Source of the DNA: Linyphia triangularis
Taxonomy: Eukaryota; Arthropoda; Arachnida; Araneae; Linyphiidae
DNA length: 64,000 nt
Direction: 5' to 3'
Assembly (NCBI GenBank): GCA_963978545.1
Contig: OZ021724.1
Span: forward strand, 25,285,933-25,349,932
The notes under the pieces: generated by a model
Database searches by the model: none
What the model saw: only the letters and a program-made list of their open reading frames with translations
What the model was told of the DNA's origin: nothing
Position numbers and translations under genes: made by a program
Part shown: one piece after another, positions 41,201 to 56,200 of the stretch
Layout: every line of letters starts with the position of its first letter
Numbering within the stretch: the stretch's first letter is position 1

Positions 41201-44200
41201 AAATTTTGAAAATTGAGGGTTTGAAATGTGCTTAGATTTGACAAAGCAAATTTACTTTCGAAGGGATATGCAAGCTTTTTTTTGCAATAATGGGATTTTG
41301 TGAAGTAATATTTCACTTTAATGACGATTTGATTGTGGAAATCGATTCGGAAGATGATTTCTATTACCCTAGTTGCAAAGAGATTGTAAAATTTCCAAGA
41401 TCTTAAAATGCGAAATTTACCGTACGATTAACTTGGGGAAAATTGAAAATGAAAAAGTTTGAAACTGCACTTTTTGGGACCAACTTTTGATCCACTTCTT
41501 ATTTTGTGAGTGATAAAAAATTGGAATAGGAGATTCTCCTATTAAATTAGCTTCAAATTCACTAAAGGAAAAAATTGTGAAAATTTTTGTTTTTTGATAA
41601 TAATTCAGTGAATATCGACCCCATGTATTTTTAAAGGGAGAATTGTCTTTTTAAGAAATTGGCTAATAAGCTATAAAATTGTAATTTTGTGTTGGAAATA
41701 TGTTTTATAATCATTCTTGTTCAACTTTAAATAAAATTAAAAAAAAAAATTCTAAAACTTAAAAATTCGATTTTACGAAAATCGTGAACATTTTTCAGGT
41801 TTCAGTATAATTGAAAGGAAACTTTCATTTTGGTGAATGGTTCCAAATTTTGTTATATATTCAAAAACACTTTATAAATTAAACGAAGTTTAAAATTTGG
41901 CCAAAAATCTATTTTTGAATAGGTACATAACAAGGTGAAATTTTGAAACGAAAGCGCTCAGAAACTTTTTAGGCCGGTATTTTTTTATTCTGCAGTACTT
42001 CGATTATGAGTGCTAAAATACCATTTTATAAGCAAACTGATGATCAGAATAAAATCTGGTGATGATTTTTATTATCCTAGGCAACAAATTAGGCTTAAAT
42101 TTTGAAAATTGAGGGTTTGAAATGAGCTTAGATTTGACAAAGCAAATTTACTTTCGAAGGGATATGCAAGCTTTTTTTTGCAATAATGGGATTTTGTGAA
42201 GTAATATTTCACTTTAATGACGATTTGATTGTGGAAATCGATTCGGTAGATTATTTCTATTAACCTAGTTGCAAAAAGATTGTAAAATTTCCAAGATCTT
42301 AAAATGCGAAATTTACCATACGATTAACTTGGGGAAAATTGAAAATGAAAAAGTTTGAAACTGCACTTTTTGGGACCAACTTTTGATCCACTTCTTATTT
42401 TGTGAGTGATAAAAAATTGGAATAGGAGATTCTCCTATTAAATAAACTTCAAATTCACTAAAGGAAAAAATTGTGAAATTTTTTGTTTTTTGATAATAAT
42501 TCAGTGAATATCGACCCCATGTATTTTTAAAGGGAGAATTGTCTTTTAAAGAAATTGGCTAATAAGCTATAAAATTGTAATTTTGTGTTGGAAATATGTT
42601 TTATAATCATTCTTGTTCAACATTAAATAAAAAAAATAAAAAAAATTCTAAAACTTAAAAATTCGATTTTACGAAAATCGTGAACATTTTTCAGGTTTCA
42701 GTGTAATTCATAGGAAACTGTCATTTTAGTGAATGGTTCCAAATTTTGTTTAAATATTCAAAAAAACTTTATAAATTAAACTAAGGTCAAAATTTGGCCA
42801 AAAATTAATTTTTGAATAGGTATATAACAAAGTGAAATTTTGAAACGAAAGCGCTCAGAAACTTTTTAGGCCGGTATTTTTTTATTCTGCAGTACTTCGA
42901 TTTTGAGTGCTAAAATACCATTTTATAAGCAAACTGATGATCAGAATAAAATCTGGTGATGATTTTTATTATCCTAGGCAACAAGTTAGGCTTAAATTTT
43001 GAAAATTGAGGGTTTGAAATGTGCTTAGATTTGACATAGCAAATTTACTTTCGAAGGGATATGCAAGCTTTTTTTTGCAATAATGGGATTTTGTGAAGTA
43101 ATATTTCACTTTAATGACGATTTGATTGTGGAAATCGATTCGGAAGATGATTTCTATTACCCTAGTTGCAAAAAGATTGTAAAATTTCCAAGATCTTAAA
43201 ATGCGAAATTTACCGTACGATTAACTTGGGGAAAATTGAAAATGAAAAAGTTTGAAACTGCACTTTTTGGGACCAAGTTTTGATCCACTTCTTATTTTGT
43301 GAGTGATAAAAAATTGGAATAGGAGATTCTCCTATTAAATAAGCTTCAAATTCACTAAAGGAAAAAATTGTGAAATTTTTTGTTTTTTGATAATAATTCA
43401 GTGAATATCGACCCCATGTATTTTTAAAGGGAGAATTGTCTTTTTAAGAAATTGGCTAATAAGCTATAAAATTGTAATTTTGTGTTGGAAATATGTTTTA
43501 TAATCATTCTTGTTCAACTTCAAATAAAAAAAATAAAAAAAAATTCTAAAACTTAAAAATTCGATTTTACGAAAATCGTGAACATTTTTTAGGTTTCAGT
43601 GTAATTGAAAGGAAACTTTCATTTTAGTGAATGGTTCCAAATTTTGTTTAAATATTCAAAAACACTTTATAAATTAAACTAAGGTCAAAATTTGGCCAAA
43701 AATTAATTTTTGAATAGGTATATAACAAAGTGAAATTTTGAAACGAAAGCGCTCAGAAACTTTTTAGGCAGGTATTTTTTTATTCTGCAGTACTTCGATT
43801 TTGAGTGCTAAAATACCATTTTATAAGCAAACTGATGATCAGAATAAAATCTGGTGATGATTTTTATTATCCTAGGCAACAAATTAGGCTTAAATTTTGA
43901 AAATTGAGGGTTTGAAATGTGCTTAGATTTGACAAAGCAAATTTACTTTCGAAGGGATATGCAAGCTTTTTTTTGCAATAATGGGATTTTGTGAAGTAAT
44001 ATTTCACTTTAATGACGATTTGATTGTGGAAATCGATTCGGTAGATTATTTCTATTACCCTAGTTGCAAAAAGATTGTAAAATTTCCAAGATCTTAAAAT
44101 GCGAAATTTACCATACGATTAACTTGGGGAAAATTGAAAATGAAAAAGTTTGAAACTGCACTTTTTGGGACCAACTTTTGATCCACTTCTTATTTTGTGA

Positions 44201-47200
44201 GTGATAAAAAATTGGAATAGGAGATTCTCCTATTAAATAAGCTTCAAATTCACTAAAGGAAAAAATTGTGAAATTTTTTGTTTTTTGATAATAATTCAGT
44301 GAATATCGACCCCATGTATTTTTAAAGGGAGAATTGTCTTTTCAAGAAATTGGCTAATAAGCTATAAAATTGTAATTTTGTGTTGGAAATATGTTTTATA
44401 ATCATTCTTGTTCAACATTAAATAATAAAAAAAAAAATTCTAAAACTGAAAAATTCGATTTTTCGAAAATCGTGAACATTTTTCAGGTTTCAGTGTAATT
44501 GAAAGGAAACTTTCATTTTAGTGAATGGTTCCAAATTTTGTTTAAATATTCAAAAACACTTTATAAATTAAACTAAGGTCAAAATTTGGCCAAAAATTAA
44601 TTTTTGAATAGGTATATAACAAAGTGAAATTTTGAAACGAAAGCGCTCAGAAACTTTTTAGGCCGGTATTTTTTTATTCTGCAGTATTTCGATTTTGAGT
44701 GCTAAAATACCATTTTATAAGCAAACTGATGATCAGAATAAAATCTGGTGATGATTTTTATTATCCTAGGCAACAAGTTAGGCTTAAATTTTGAAAATTG
44801 AGGGTTTGAAATGTGCTTAGATTTGACATAGCAAATTTACTTTCGAAGGGATATGCAAGCTTTTTTTTGCAATAATAGGATTTTGTGAAGTAATATTTCA
44901 CTTTAATGACGATTTGATTGTGGAAATCGATTCGGAAGATGATTTCTATTACCCTAGTTGCAAAAAGATTGTAAAATTTCCAAGATCTTAAAATGCGAAA
45001 TTTACCGTACGATTAACTTGGGGAAAATTGAAAATGAAAAAGTTTGAAACTGCACTTTTTGGGACCAACTTTTGATCCACCTCTTATTTTGTGAGTGATA
45101 AAAAATTGGAATAGGAGATTCTCCTATTAAATAAGCTTCAAATTCACTAAAGGAAAAAATTGTGAAAATTTTTGTTTTTTGATAATAATTCAGTGAATAT
45201 CGACCGCATGTATTTTTAAAGGGAGAATTGTCTTTTCAAGAAATTGGCTAATAAGCTATAAAATTGTAATTTTGTGTTGGAAATATGTTTTATAATCATT
45301 CTTGTTCAACTTTAAATAAAATTAAAAAAAAAATTCTAAAACTTAAAAATTCGATTTTACGAAAATCGTGAACATTTTTCAGGTTTCAGTGTAATTGAAA
45401 GGAAACTTTCATTTTAGTGAATGGTTCCAAATTTTGTTTAAATATTCAAAAACACTTTATAAATTAAACTAAGGTCAAAATTTGGCCAGAAATTAATTTT
45501 TGAATAGGTATATAACAAAGTGAAATTTTGAAACGAAAGCGCTCAGAAACTTTTTAGGCCGGTATTTTTTTATTCTGCAGTACTTCGATTTTGAGTGCTA
45601 AAATACCATTTTATAAGCAAACTGATGATCAGAATAAAATCTGGTGATGATTTTTATTATCTTAGGCAACAAATTAGGCTTAAATGTTGAAAATTGAGGA
45701 TTTGAAATGTGCTTAGATTTGACATAGCAAATTTACTTTCGAAGGGATATGCAAGCTTTTTTTTTGCAATAATGGGATTTTGTGAAGTAATATTTCACTT
45801 TAATGACGATTTGATTGTGGAAATCGATTCGGTAGATGATTTCTATTACCCTAGTTGCAAAAAGATTGTAAAATTTCCAAGATCTTAAAATGCGAAATTT
45901 ACCGTACGATTAACTTGGGGAAAATTGAAAATGAAAAAGTTTGAAACTGCACTTTTTGGGACCAACTTTTGATCCACTTCTTATTTTGTGAGTGATAAAA
46001 AATTGGAATAGGAGATTCTCCTATTAAATAAGCTTCAAATTCACTAAAGGAAAAAATTGTGAAAATTTTTGTTTTTTGATAATAATTCAGTGAATATCGA
46101 CCGCATGTATTTTTAAAGGGAGAATTGTCTTTTCAAGAAATTGGCTAATAAGCTATAAAATTGTAATTTTGTGTTGGAAATATGTTTTATAATCATTCTT
46201 GTTCAACTTTAAATAAAAAAAAAATAAAAAAAAATTCTAAAACTTAAAAATTCGATTTTACGAAAATCGTGAACATTTTTCAGGTTTCAGTGTAATTGAA
46301 AGGAAACTTTCATTTTGGTGAATGGTTCCAAATTTTGTTTAAATATTCAAAAACACTTTATAAATTAAACTAAGGTCAAAATTTGGCCAAAAATTAATTT
46401 TTGAATAGGTATATAGCAAAGTGAAATTTTGAAACGAAAGCGCTCAGAAACTTTTTAGGCCGGTATTTTTTTATTCTGCAGTACTTCGATTTTGAGTGCT
46501 AAAATACCATTTTATAAGCAAACTGATGATCAGAATAAAATCTGGTGATGATTTTTATTATCCTAGGCAACAAATTAGGCTTAAATTTTGAAAATTGAGG
46601 GTTTGAAATGTGCTTAGATTTGACAAAGCAAATTTACTTTCGAAGGGATATGCCAGCTTTTTTTTGCAATAATGGGATTTTGTGAAGTAATATTTCACTT
46701 TAATGACGATTTGATTGTGGAAATCGATTCGGTAGATTATTTCTATTACCCTAGTTGCAAAAAGATTGTAAAATTTCCAAGATCTTAAAATGCGAAATTT
46801 ACCATACGATTAACTTGGGGAAAATTGAAAATGAAAAAGTTTGAAACTGCACTTTTTGGGACCAACTTTTGATCCACTTCTTATTTTGTGAGTGATAAAA
46901 AATTGGAATAGGAGATTCTCCTATTAAATAAACTTCAAATTCACTAAAGGAAAAAATTGTGAAATTTTTTGTTTTTTGATAATAATTCAGTGAATATCGA
47001 CCCCATGTATTTTTAAAGGGAGAATTTTCTTTTCAAGAAATTGGCTAATAAGCTATAAAATTGTAATTTTGTGTTGGAAATATGTTTTATAATCATTCTT
47101 GTTCAACATTAAATAAAAAAAATAAAAAAAATTCTAAAACTTAAAAATTCGATTTTACGAAAATCGTGAACATTTTTCAGGTTTCAGTGTAATTCATAGG

Positions 47201-50200
47201 AAACTGTCATTTTAGTGAATGGTTCCAAATTTTGTTTAAATATTCAAAAAAACTTTATAAATTAAACTAAGCTCAAAATTTGGCCAAAAATTAATTTTTG
47301 AATAGGTATATAACAAAGTGAAATTTTGAAACGAAAGCGCTCAGAAACTTTTTAGGCCGGTATTTTTTTATTCTGCAGTACTTCGATTTTGAGTGCTAAA
47401 ATACCATTTTATAAGCAAACTGATGATCAGAATAAAATCTGGTGATGATTTTTATTATCCTAGGCAACAAGTTAGGCTTAAATTTTGAAAATTGAGGGTT
47501 TGAAATGTGCTTAGATTTGACATAGCAAATTTACTTTCGAAGGGATATGCAAGCTTTTTTTTGCAATAATAGGATTTTGTGAAGTAATATTTCACTTTAA
47601 TGACGATTTGATTGTGGAAATCGATTCGGTAGATGATTTCTATTACCCTAGTTGCAAAAAGATTGTAAAATTTCCAAGATCTTAAAATGCGAAATTTACC
47701 GTACGATTAACTTGGGGAAAATTGAAAATGAAAAAGTTTGAAACTGCACTTTTTGGGACCAACTTTTGATCCACTTCTTATTTTGTGAGTGATAAAAAAT
47801 TGGAATAGGAGATTCTCCTATTAAATAAGCTTCAAATTCACTAAAGGAAAAAATTGTGAAAATTTTTGTTTTTTGATAATAATTCAGTGAATATCGACCG
47901 CATGTATTTTTAAAGGGAGAATTGTCTTTTCAAGAAATTGGCTAATAAGCTATAAAATTGTAATTTTGTGTTGGAAATATGTTTTATAATCATTCTTGTT
48001 CAACTTTAAATAAAAAAAAAATAAAAAAAAATTCTAAAACTTAAAAATTCGATTTTACGAAAATCGTGAACATTTTTCAGGTTTCAGTGTAATTGAAAGG
48101 AAACTTTCATTTTGGTGAATGGTTCCAAATTTTGTTTAAATATTCAAAAACACTTTATAAATTAAACTAAGGTCAAAATTTGGCCAAAAATTAATTTTTG
48201 AATAGGTATATAGCAAAGTGAAATTTTGAAACGAAAGCGCTCAGAAACTTTTTAGGCCGGTATTTTTTTATTCTGCAGTACTTCGATTTTGAGTGCTAAA
48301 ATACCATTTTATAAGCAAACTGATGATCAGAATAAAATCTGGTGATGATTTTTATTATCCTAGGCAACAAATTAGGCTTAAATTTTGAAAATTGAGGGTT
48401 TGAAATGTGCTTAGATTTGACAAAGCAAATTTACTTTCGAAGGGATATGCCAGCTTTTTTTTGCAATAATGGGATTTTGTGAAGTAATATTTCACTTTAA
48501 TGACGATTTGATTGTGGAAATCGATTCGGTAGATTATTTCTATTACCCTAGTTGCAAAAAGATTGTAAAATTTCCAAGATCTTAAAATGCGAAATTTACC
48601 ATACGATTAACTTGGGGAAAATTGAAAATGAAAAAGTTTGAAACTGCACTTTTTGGGACCAACTTTTGATCCACTTCTTATTTTGTGAGTGATAAAAAAT
48701 TGGAATAGGAGATTCTCCTATTAAATAAACTTCAAATTCACTAAAGGAAAAAATTGTGAAATTTTTTGTTTTTTGATAATAATTCAGTGAATATCGACCC
48801 CATGTATTTTTAAAGGGAGAATTTTCTTTTCAAGAAATTGGCTAATAAGCTATAAAATTGTAATTTTGTGTTGGAAATATGTTTTATAATCATTCTTGTT
48901 CAACATTAAATAAAAAAAATAAAAAAAATTCTAAAACTTAAAAATTCGATTTTACGAAAATCGTGAACATTTTTCAGGTTTCAGTGTAATTCATAGGAAA
49001 CTGTCATTTTAGTGAATGGTTCCAAATTTTGTTTAAATATTCAAAAAAACTTTATAAATTAAACTAAGCTCAAAATTTGGCCAAAAATTAATTTTTGAAT
49101 AGGTATATAACAAAGTGAAATTTTGAAACGAAAGCGCTCAGAAACTTTTTAGGCCGGTATTTTTTTATTCTGCAGTACTTCGATTTTGAGTGCTAAAATA
49201 CCATTTTATAAGCAAACTGATGATCAGAATAAAATCTGGTGATGATTTTTATTATCCTAGGCAACAAGTTAGGCTTAAATTTTGAAAATTGAGGGTTTGA
49301 AATGTGCTTAGATTTGACATAGCAAATTTACTTTCGAAGGGATATGCAAGCTTTTTTTTGCAATAATAGGATTTTGTGAAGTAATATTTCACTTTAATGA
49401 CGATTTGATTGTGGAAATCGATTCGGAAGATGATTTCTATTACCCTAGTTGCAAAAAGATTGTAAAATTTCCAAGATCTTAAAATGCGAAATTTACCGTA
49501 CGATTAACTTGGGGAAAATTGAAAATGAAAAAGTTTGAAACTGCACTTTTTGGGACCAACTTTTGATCCACTTCTTATTTTGTGAGTGATAAAAAATTGG
49601 AATAGGAGGTTCTCCTATTAAATAAGCTTCAAATTCACTAAAGGAAAAAATTGTGAAATTTTTTGTTTTTTGATAATAATTCAGTGAATATCGACCCCAT
49701 GTATTTTTAAAGGGAGAATTGTCTTTTCAAGAAATTGGCTAATAAGCTATAAAATTGTAATTTTGTGTTGGAAATATGTTTTATAATCATTCTTGTTCAA
49801 CATTAAATAAAAAAAATTCTAAAACTTAAAAATTCGATTTTACGAAAATCGTGAACATTTTTCAGGTTTCAGTGTAATTGAAATTAAACTTTCATTTTAG
49901 TGAATGGTTCCAAATTTTGTTTAAATATTCAAAAACACTTTATAAATTAAACTAAGGTCAAAATTTGGCCAAAAATTAATTTTTGAATAGGTATATAAAA
50001 AAGTGAAATTTTGAAACGAAAGCGCTCAGAAACTTTTTAGGCCGGTATTTTTTTATTCTGCAGTATTTCGATTTTGAGTGCTAAAATACCATTTTATAAG
50101 CAAACTGATGATCAGAATAAAATCTGGTGATGATTTTTATTATCCTAGGCAACAAGTTAGGCTTAAATTTTGAAAATTGAGGGTTTGAAATGTGCTTAGA

Positions 50201-53200
50201 TTTGACATAGCAAATTTACTTTCGAAGGGATATGCAAGCTTTTTTTTGCAATAATAGGATTTTGTGAAGTAATATTTCACTTTAATGACGATTTGATTGT
50301 GGAAATCGATTCGGAAGATGATTTCTATTACCCTAGTTGCAAAAAGATTGTAAAATTTCCAAGATGTTAAAATGCGAAATTTACCGTACGATTAACTTGG
50401 GGAAAATTGAAAATGAAAAAGTTTGAAACTGCACTTTTTGGGACCAACTTTTGATCCACTTCTTATTTTGTGAGTGATAAAAAATTGGAATAGGAGGTTC
50501 TCCTATTAAATAAGCTTCAAATTCACTAAAGGAAAAAATTGTGAAATTTTTTGTTTTTTGATAATAATTCAGTGAATATCGACCCCATGTATTTTTAAAG
50601 GGAGAATTGTCTTTTCAAGAAATTGGCTAATAAGCTATAAAATTGTAATTTTGTGTTGGAAATATGTTTTATAATCATTCTTGTTCAACATTAAATAAAA
50701 AAAATAAAAAAAATTCTAAAACTTAAAAATTCGATTTTACGAAAATCGTGAACATTTTTCAGGTTTCAGTGTAATTGAAATTAAACTTTCATTTTAGTGA
50801 ATGGTTCCAAATTTTGTTTAAATATTCAAAAACACTTTATAAATTAAACTAAGGTCAAAATTTGGCCAAAAATTAATTTTTGAATAGGTATATAAAAAAG
50901 TGAAATTTTGAAACGAAAGCGCTCAGAAACTTTTTAGGCCGGTATTTTTTTATTCTGCAGTATTTCGATTTTGAGTGCTAAAATACCATTTTATAAGCAA
51001 ACTGATGATCAGAATAAAATCTGGTGATGATTTTTATTATCCTAGGCAACAAGTTAGGCTTAAATTTTGAAAATTGAGGGTTTGAAATGTGCTTAGATTT
51101 GACATAGCAAATTTACTTTCGAAGGGATATGCAAGCTTTTTTTTGCAATAATAGGATTTTGTGAAGTAATATTTCACTTTAATGACGATTTGATTGTGGA
51201 AATCGATTCGGAAGATGATTTCTATTACCCTAGTTGCAAAAAGATTGTAAAATTTCCAAGATGTTAAAATGCGAAATTTACCGTACGATTAACTTGGGGA
51301 AAATTGAAAATGAAAAAGTTTGAAACTGCACTTTTTGGGACCAACTTTTGATCCACTTCTTATTTTGTGAGTGATAAAAAATTGGAATAGGAGGTTCTCC
51401 TATTAAATAAGCTTCAAATTCACTAAAGGAAAAAATTGTGAAATTTTTTGTTTTTTGATAATAATTCAGTGAATATCGACCCCATGTATTTTTAAAGGGA
51501 GAATTGTCTTTTCAAGAAATTGGCTAATAAGCTATAAAATTGTAATTTTGTGTTGGAAATATGTTTTATAATCATTCTTGTTCAACATTAAATAAAAAAA
51601 ATAAAAAAAATTCTAAAACTTAAAAATTCGATTTTACGAAAATCGTGAACATTTTTCAGGTTTCAGTGTAATTCATAGGAAACTGTCATTTTAGTGAATG
51701 GTTCCAAATTTTGTTTAAATATTCAAAAAAACTTTATAAATTAAACTAAGGTCAAAATTTGGCCAAAAATTAATTTTTGAATAGGTATATAACAAAGTGA
51801 AATTTTGAAACGAAAGCGCTCAGAAACTTTTTAGGCCGGTATTTTTTTATTCTGCAGTATTTCGATTTTGAGTGCTAAAATACCATTTTATAAGCAAACT
51901 GATGATCAGAATAAAATCTGGTGATGATTTTTATTATCCTAGGCAACAAGTTAGGCTTAAATTTTGAAAATTGAGGGTTTGAAATGTGCTTAGATTTGAC
52001 ATAGCAAATTTACTTTCGAAGGGATATGCAAGCTTTTTTTTGCAATAATAGGATTTTGTGAAGTAATATTTCACTTTAATGACGATTTGATTGTGGAAAT
52101 CGATTCGGAAGATGATTTCTATTACCCTAGTTGCAAAAAGATTGTAAAATTTCCAAGATCTTAAAATGCGAAATTTACCGTACGATTAACTTGGGGAAAA
52201 TTGAAAATGAAAAAGTTTGAAACTGCACTTTTTGGGACCAACTTTTGATCCACTTCTTATTTTGTGAGTGATAAAAAATTGGAATAGGAGGTTCTCCTAT
52301 TAAATAAGCTTCAAATTCACTAAAGGAAAAAATTGTGAAATTTTTTGTTTTTTGATAATAATTCAGTGAATATCGACCCCATGTATTTTTAAAGGGAGAA
52401 TTGTCTTTTCAAGAAATTGGCTAATAAGCTATAAAATTGTAATTTTGTGTTGGAAATATGTTTTATAATCATTCTTGTTCAACATTAAATAAAAAAAATT
52501 CTAAAACTTAAAAATTCGATTTTACGAAAATCGTGAACATTTTTCAGGTTTCAGTGTAATTGAAAGGAAACTTTCATTTTAGTGAATGGTTCCAAATTTT
52601 GTTTAAATATTCAAAAACACTTTATAAATTAAACTAAGGTCAAAATTTGGCCAAAAATTAATTTTTGAATAGGTATATAAAAAAGTGAAATTTTGAAACG
52701 AAAGCGCTCAGAAACTTTTTAGGCCGGTATTTTTTTATTCTGCAGTATTTCGATTTTGAGTGCTAAAATACCATTTTATAAGCAAACTGATGATCAGAAT
52801 AAAATCTGGTGATGATTTTTATTATCCTAGGCAACAAGTTAGGCTTAAATTTTGAAAATTGAGGGTTTGAAATGTGCTTAGATTTGACATAGCAAATTTA
52901 CTTTCGAAGGGATATGCAAGCTTTTTTTTGCAATAATAGGATTTTGTGAAGTAATATTTCACTTTAATGACGATTTGATTGTGGAAATCGATTCGGAAGA
53001 TGATTTCTATTACCCTAGTTGCAAAAAGATTGTAAAATTTCCAAGATGTTAAAATGCGAAATTTACCGTACGATTAACTTGGGGAAAATTGAAAATGAAA
53101 AAGTTTGAAACTGCACTTTTTGGGACCAACTTTTGATCCACTTCTTATTTTGTGAGTGATAAAAAATTGGAATAGGAGGTTCTCCTATTAAATAAGCTTC

Positions 53201-56200
53201 AAATTCACTAAAGGAAAAAATTGTGAAATTTTTTGTTTTTTGATAATAATTCAGTGAATATCGACCCCATGTATTTTTAAAGGGAGAATTGTCTTTTCAA
53301 GAAATTGGCTAATAAGCTATAAAATTGTAATTTTGTGTTGGAAATATGTTTTATAATCATTCTTGTTCAACATTAAATAAAAAAAATTCTAAAACTTAAA
53401 AATTCGATTTTACGAAAATCGTGAACATTTTTCAGGTTTCAGTGTAATTCATAGGAAACTGTCATTTTAGTGAATGGTTCCAAATTTTGTTTAAATATTC
53501 AAAAAAACTTTATAAATTAAACTAAGGTCAAAATTTGGCCAAAAATTAATTTTTGAATAGGTATATAACAAAGTGAAATTTTGAAACGAAAGCGCTCAGA
53601 AACTTTTTAGGCCGGTATTTTTTTATTCTGCAGTATTTCGATTTTGAGTGCTAAAATACCATTTTATAAGCAAACTGATGATCAGAATAAAATCTGGTGA
53701 TGATTTTTATTATCCTAGGCAACAAGTTAGGCTTAAATTTTGAAAATTGAGGGTTTGAAATGTGCTTAGATTTGACATAGCAAATTTACTTTCGAAGGGA
53801 TATGCAAGCTTTTTTTTGCAATAATAGGATTTTGTGAAGTAATATTTCACTTTAATGACGATTTGATTGTGGAAATCGATTCGGAAGATGATTTCTATTA
53901 CCCTAGTTGCAAAAAGATTGTAAAATTTCCAAGATCTTAAAATGCGAAATTTACCGTACGATTAACTTGGGGAAAATTGAAAATGAAAAAGTTTGAAACT
54001 GCACTTTTTGGGACCAACTTTTGATCCACTTCTTATTTTGTGAGTGATAAAAAATTGGAATAGGAGGTTCTCCTATTAAATAAGCTTCAAATTCACTAAA
54101 GGAAAAAATTGTGAAATTTTTTGTTTTTTGATAATAATTCAGTGAATATCGACCCCATGTATTTTTAAAGGGAGAATTGTCTTTTCAAGAAATTGGCTAA
54201 TAAGCTATAAAATTGCAATTTTGTGTTGGAAATATGTTTTATAATCATTCTTGTTCAACATTAAATAAAAAAAATTCTAAAACTTAAAAATTCGATTTTA
54301 CGAAAATCGTGAACATTTTTCAGGTTTCAGTGTAATTGAAAGGAAACTTTCATTTTAGTGAATGGTTCCAAATTTTGTTTAAATATTCAAAAACACTTTA
54401 TAAATTAAACTAAGGTCAAAATTTGGCCAAAAATTAATTTTTGAATAGGTATATAAAAAAGTGAAATTTTGAAACGAAAGCGCTCAGAAACTTTTTAGGC
54501 CGGTATTTTTTTATTCTGCAGTATTTCGATTTTGAGTGCTAAAATACCATTTTATAAGCAAACTGATGATCAGAATAAAATCTGGTGATGATTTTTATTA
54601 TCCTAGGCAACAAGTTAGGCTTAAATTTTGAAAATTGAGGGTTTGAAATGTGCTTAGATTTGACATAGCAAATTTACTTTCGAAGGGATATGCAAGCTTT
54701 TTTTTGCAATAATAGGATTTTGTGAAGTAATATTTCACTTTAATGACGATTTGATTGTGGAAATCGATTCGGAAGATGATTTCTATTACCCTAGTTGCAA
54801 AAAGATTGTAAAATTTCCAAGATGTTAAAATGCGAAATTTACCGTACGATTAACTTGGGGAAAATTGAAAATGAAAAAGTTTGAAACTGCACTTTTTGGG
54901 ACCAACTTTTGATCCACTTCTTATTTTGTGAGTGATAAAAAATTGGAATAGGAGGTTCTCCTATTAAATAAGCTTCAAATTCACTAAAGGAAAAAATTGT
55001 GAAATTTTTTGTTTTTTGATAATAATTCAGTGAATATCGACCCCATGTATTTTTAAAGGGAGAATTGTCTTTTCAAGAAATTGGCTAATAAGCTATAAAA
55101 TTGTAATTTTGTGTTGGAAATATGTTTTATAATCATTCTTGTTCAACATTAAATAAAAAAAATTCTAAAACTTAAAAATTCGATTTTACGAAAATCGTGA
55201 ACATTTTTCAGGTTTCAGTGTAATTCATAGGAAACTGTCATTTTAGTGAATGGTTCCAAATTTTGTTTAAATATTCAAAAAAACTTTATAAATTAAACTA
55301 AGGTCAAAATTTGGCCAAAAATTAATTTTTGAATAGGTATATAACAAAGTGAAATTTTGAAACGAAAGCGCTCAGAAACTTTTTAGGCCGGTATTTTTTT
55401 ATTCTGCAGTATTTCGATTTTGAGTGCTAAAATACCATTTTATAAGCAAACTGATGATCAGAATAAAATCTGGTGATGATTTTTATTATCCTAGGCAACA
55501 AGTTAGGCTTAAATTTTGAAAATTGAGGGTTTGAAATGTGCTTAGATTTGACATAGCAAATTTACTTTCGAAGGGATATGCAAGCTTTTTTTTGCAATAA
55601 TAGGATTTTGTGAAGTAATATTTCACTTTAATGACGATTTGATTGTGGAAATCGATTCGGAAGATGATTTCTATTACCCTAGTTGCAAAAAGATTGTAAA
55701 ATTTCCAAGATGTTAAAATGCGAAATTTACCGTACGATTAACTTGGGGAAAATTGAAAATGAAAAAGTTTGAAACTGCACTTTTTGGGACCAACTTTTGA
55801 TCCACTTCTTATTTTGTGAGTGATAAAAAATTGGAATAGGAGGTTCTCCTATTAAATAAGCTTCAAATTCACTAAAGGAAAAAATTGTGAAATTTTTTGT
55901 TTTTTGATAATAATTCAGTGAATATCGACCCCATGTATTTTTAAAGGGAGAATTGTCTTTTCAAGAAATTGGCTAATAAGCTATAAAATTGTAATTTTGT
56001 GTTGGAAATATGTTTTATAATCATTCTTGTTCAACATTAAATAAAAAAAATAAAAAAAATTCTAAAACTTAAAAATTCGATTTTACGAAAATCGTGAACA
56101 TTTTTCAGGTTTCAGTGTAATTCATAGGAAACTGTCATTTTAGTGAATGGTTCCAAATTTTGTTTAAATATTCAAAAAAACTTTATAAATTAAACTAAGG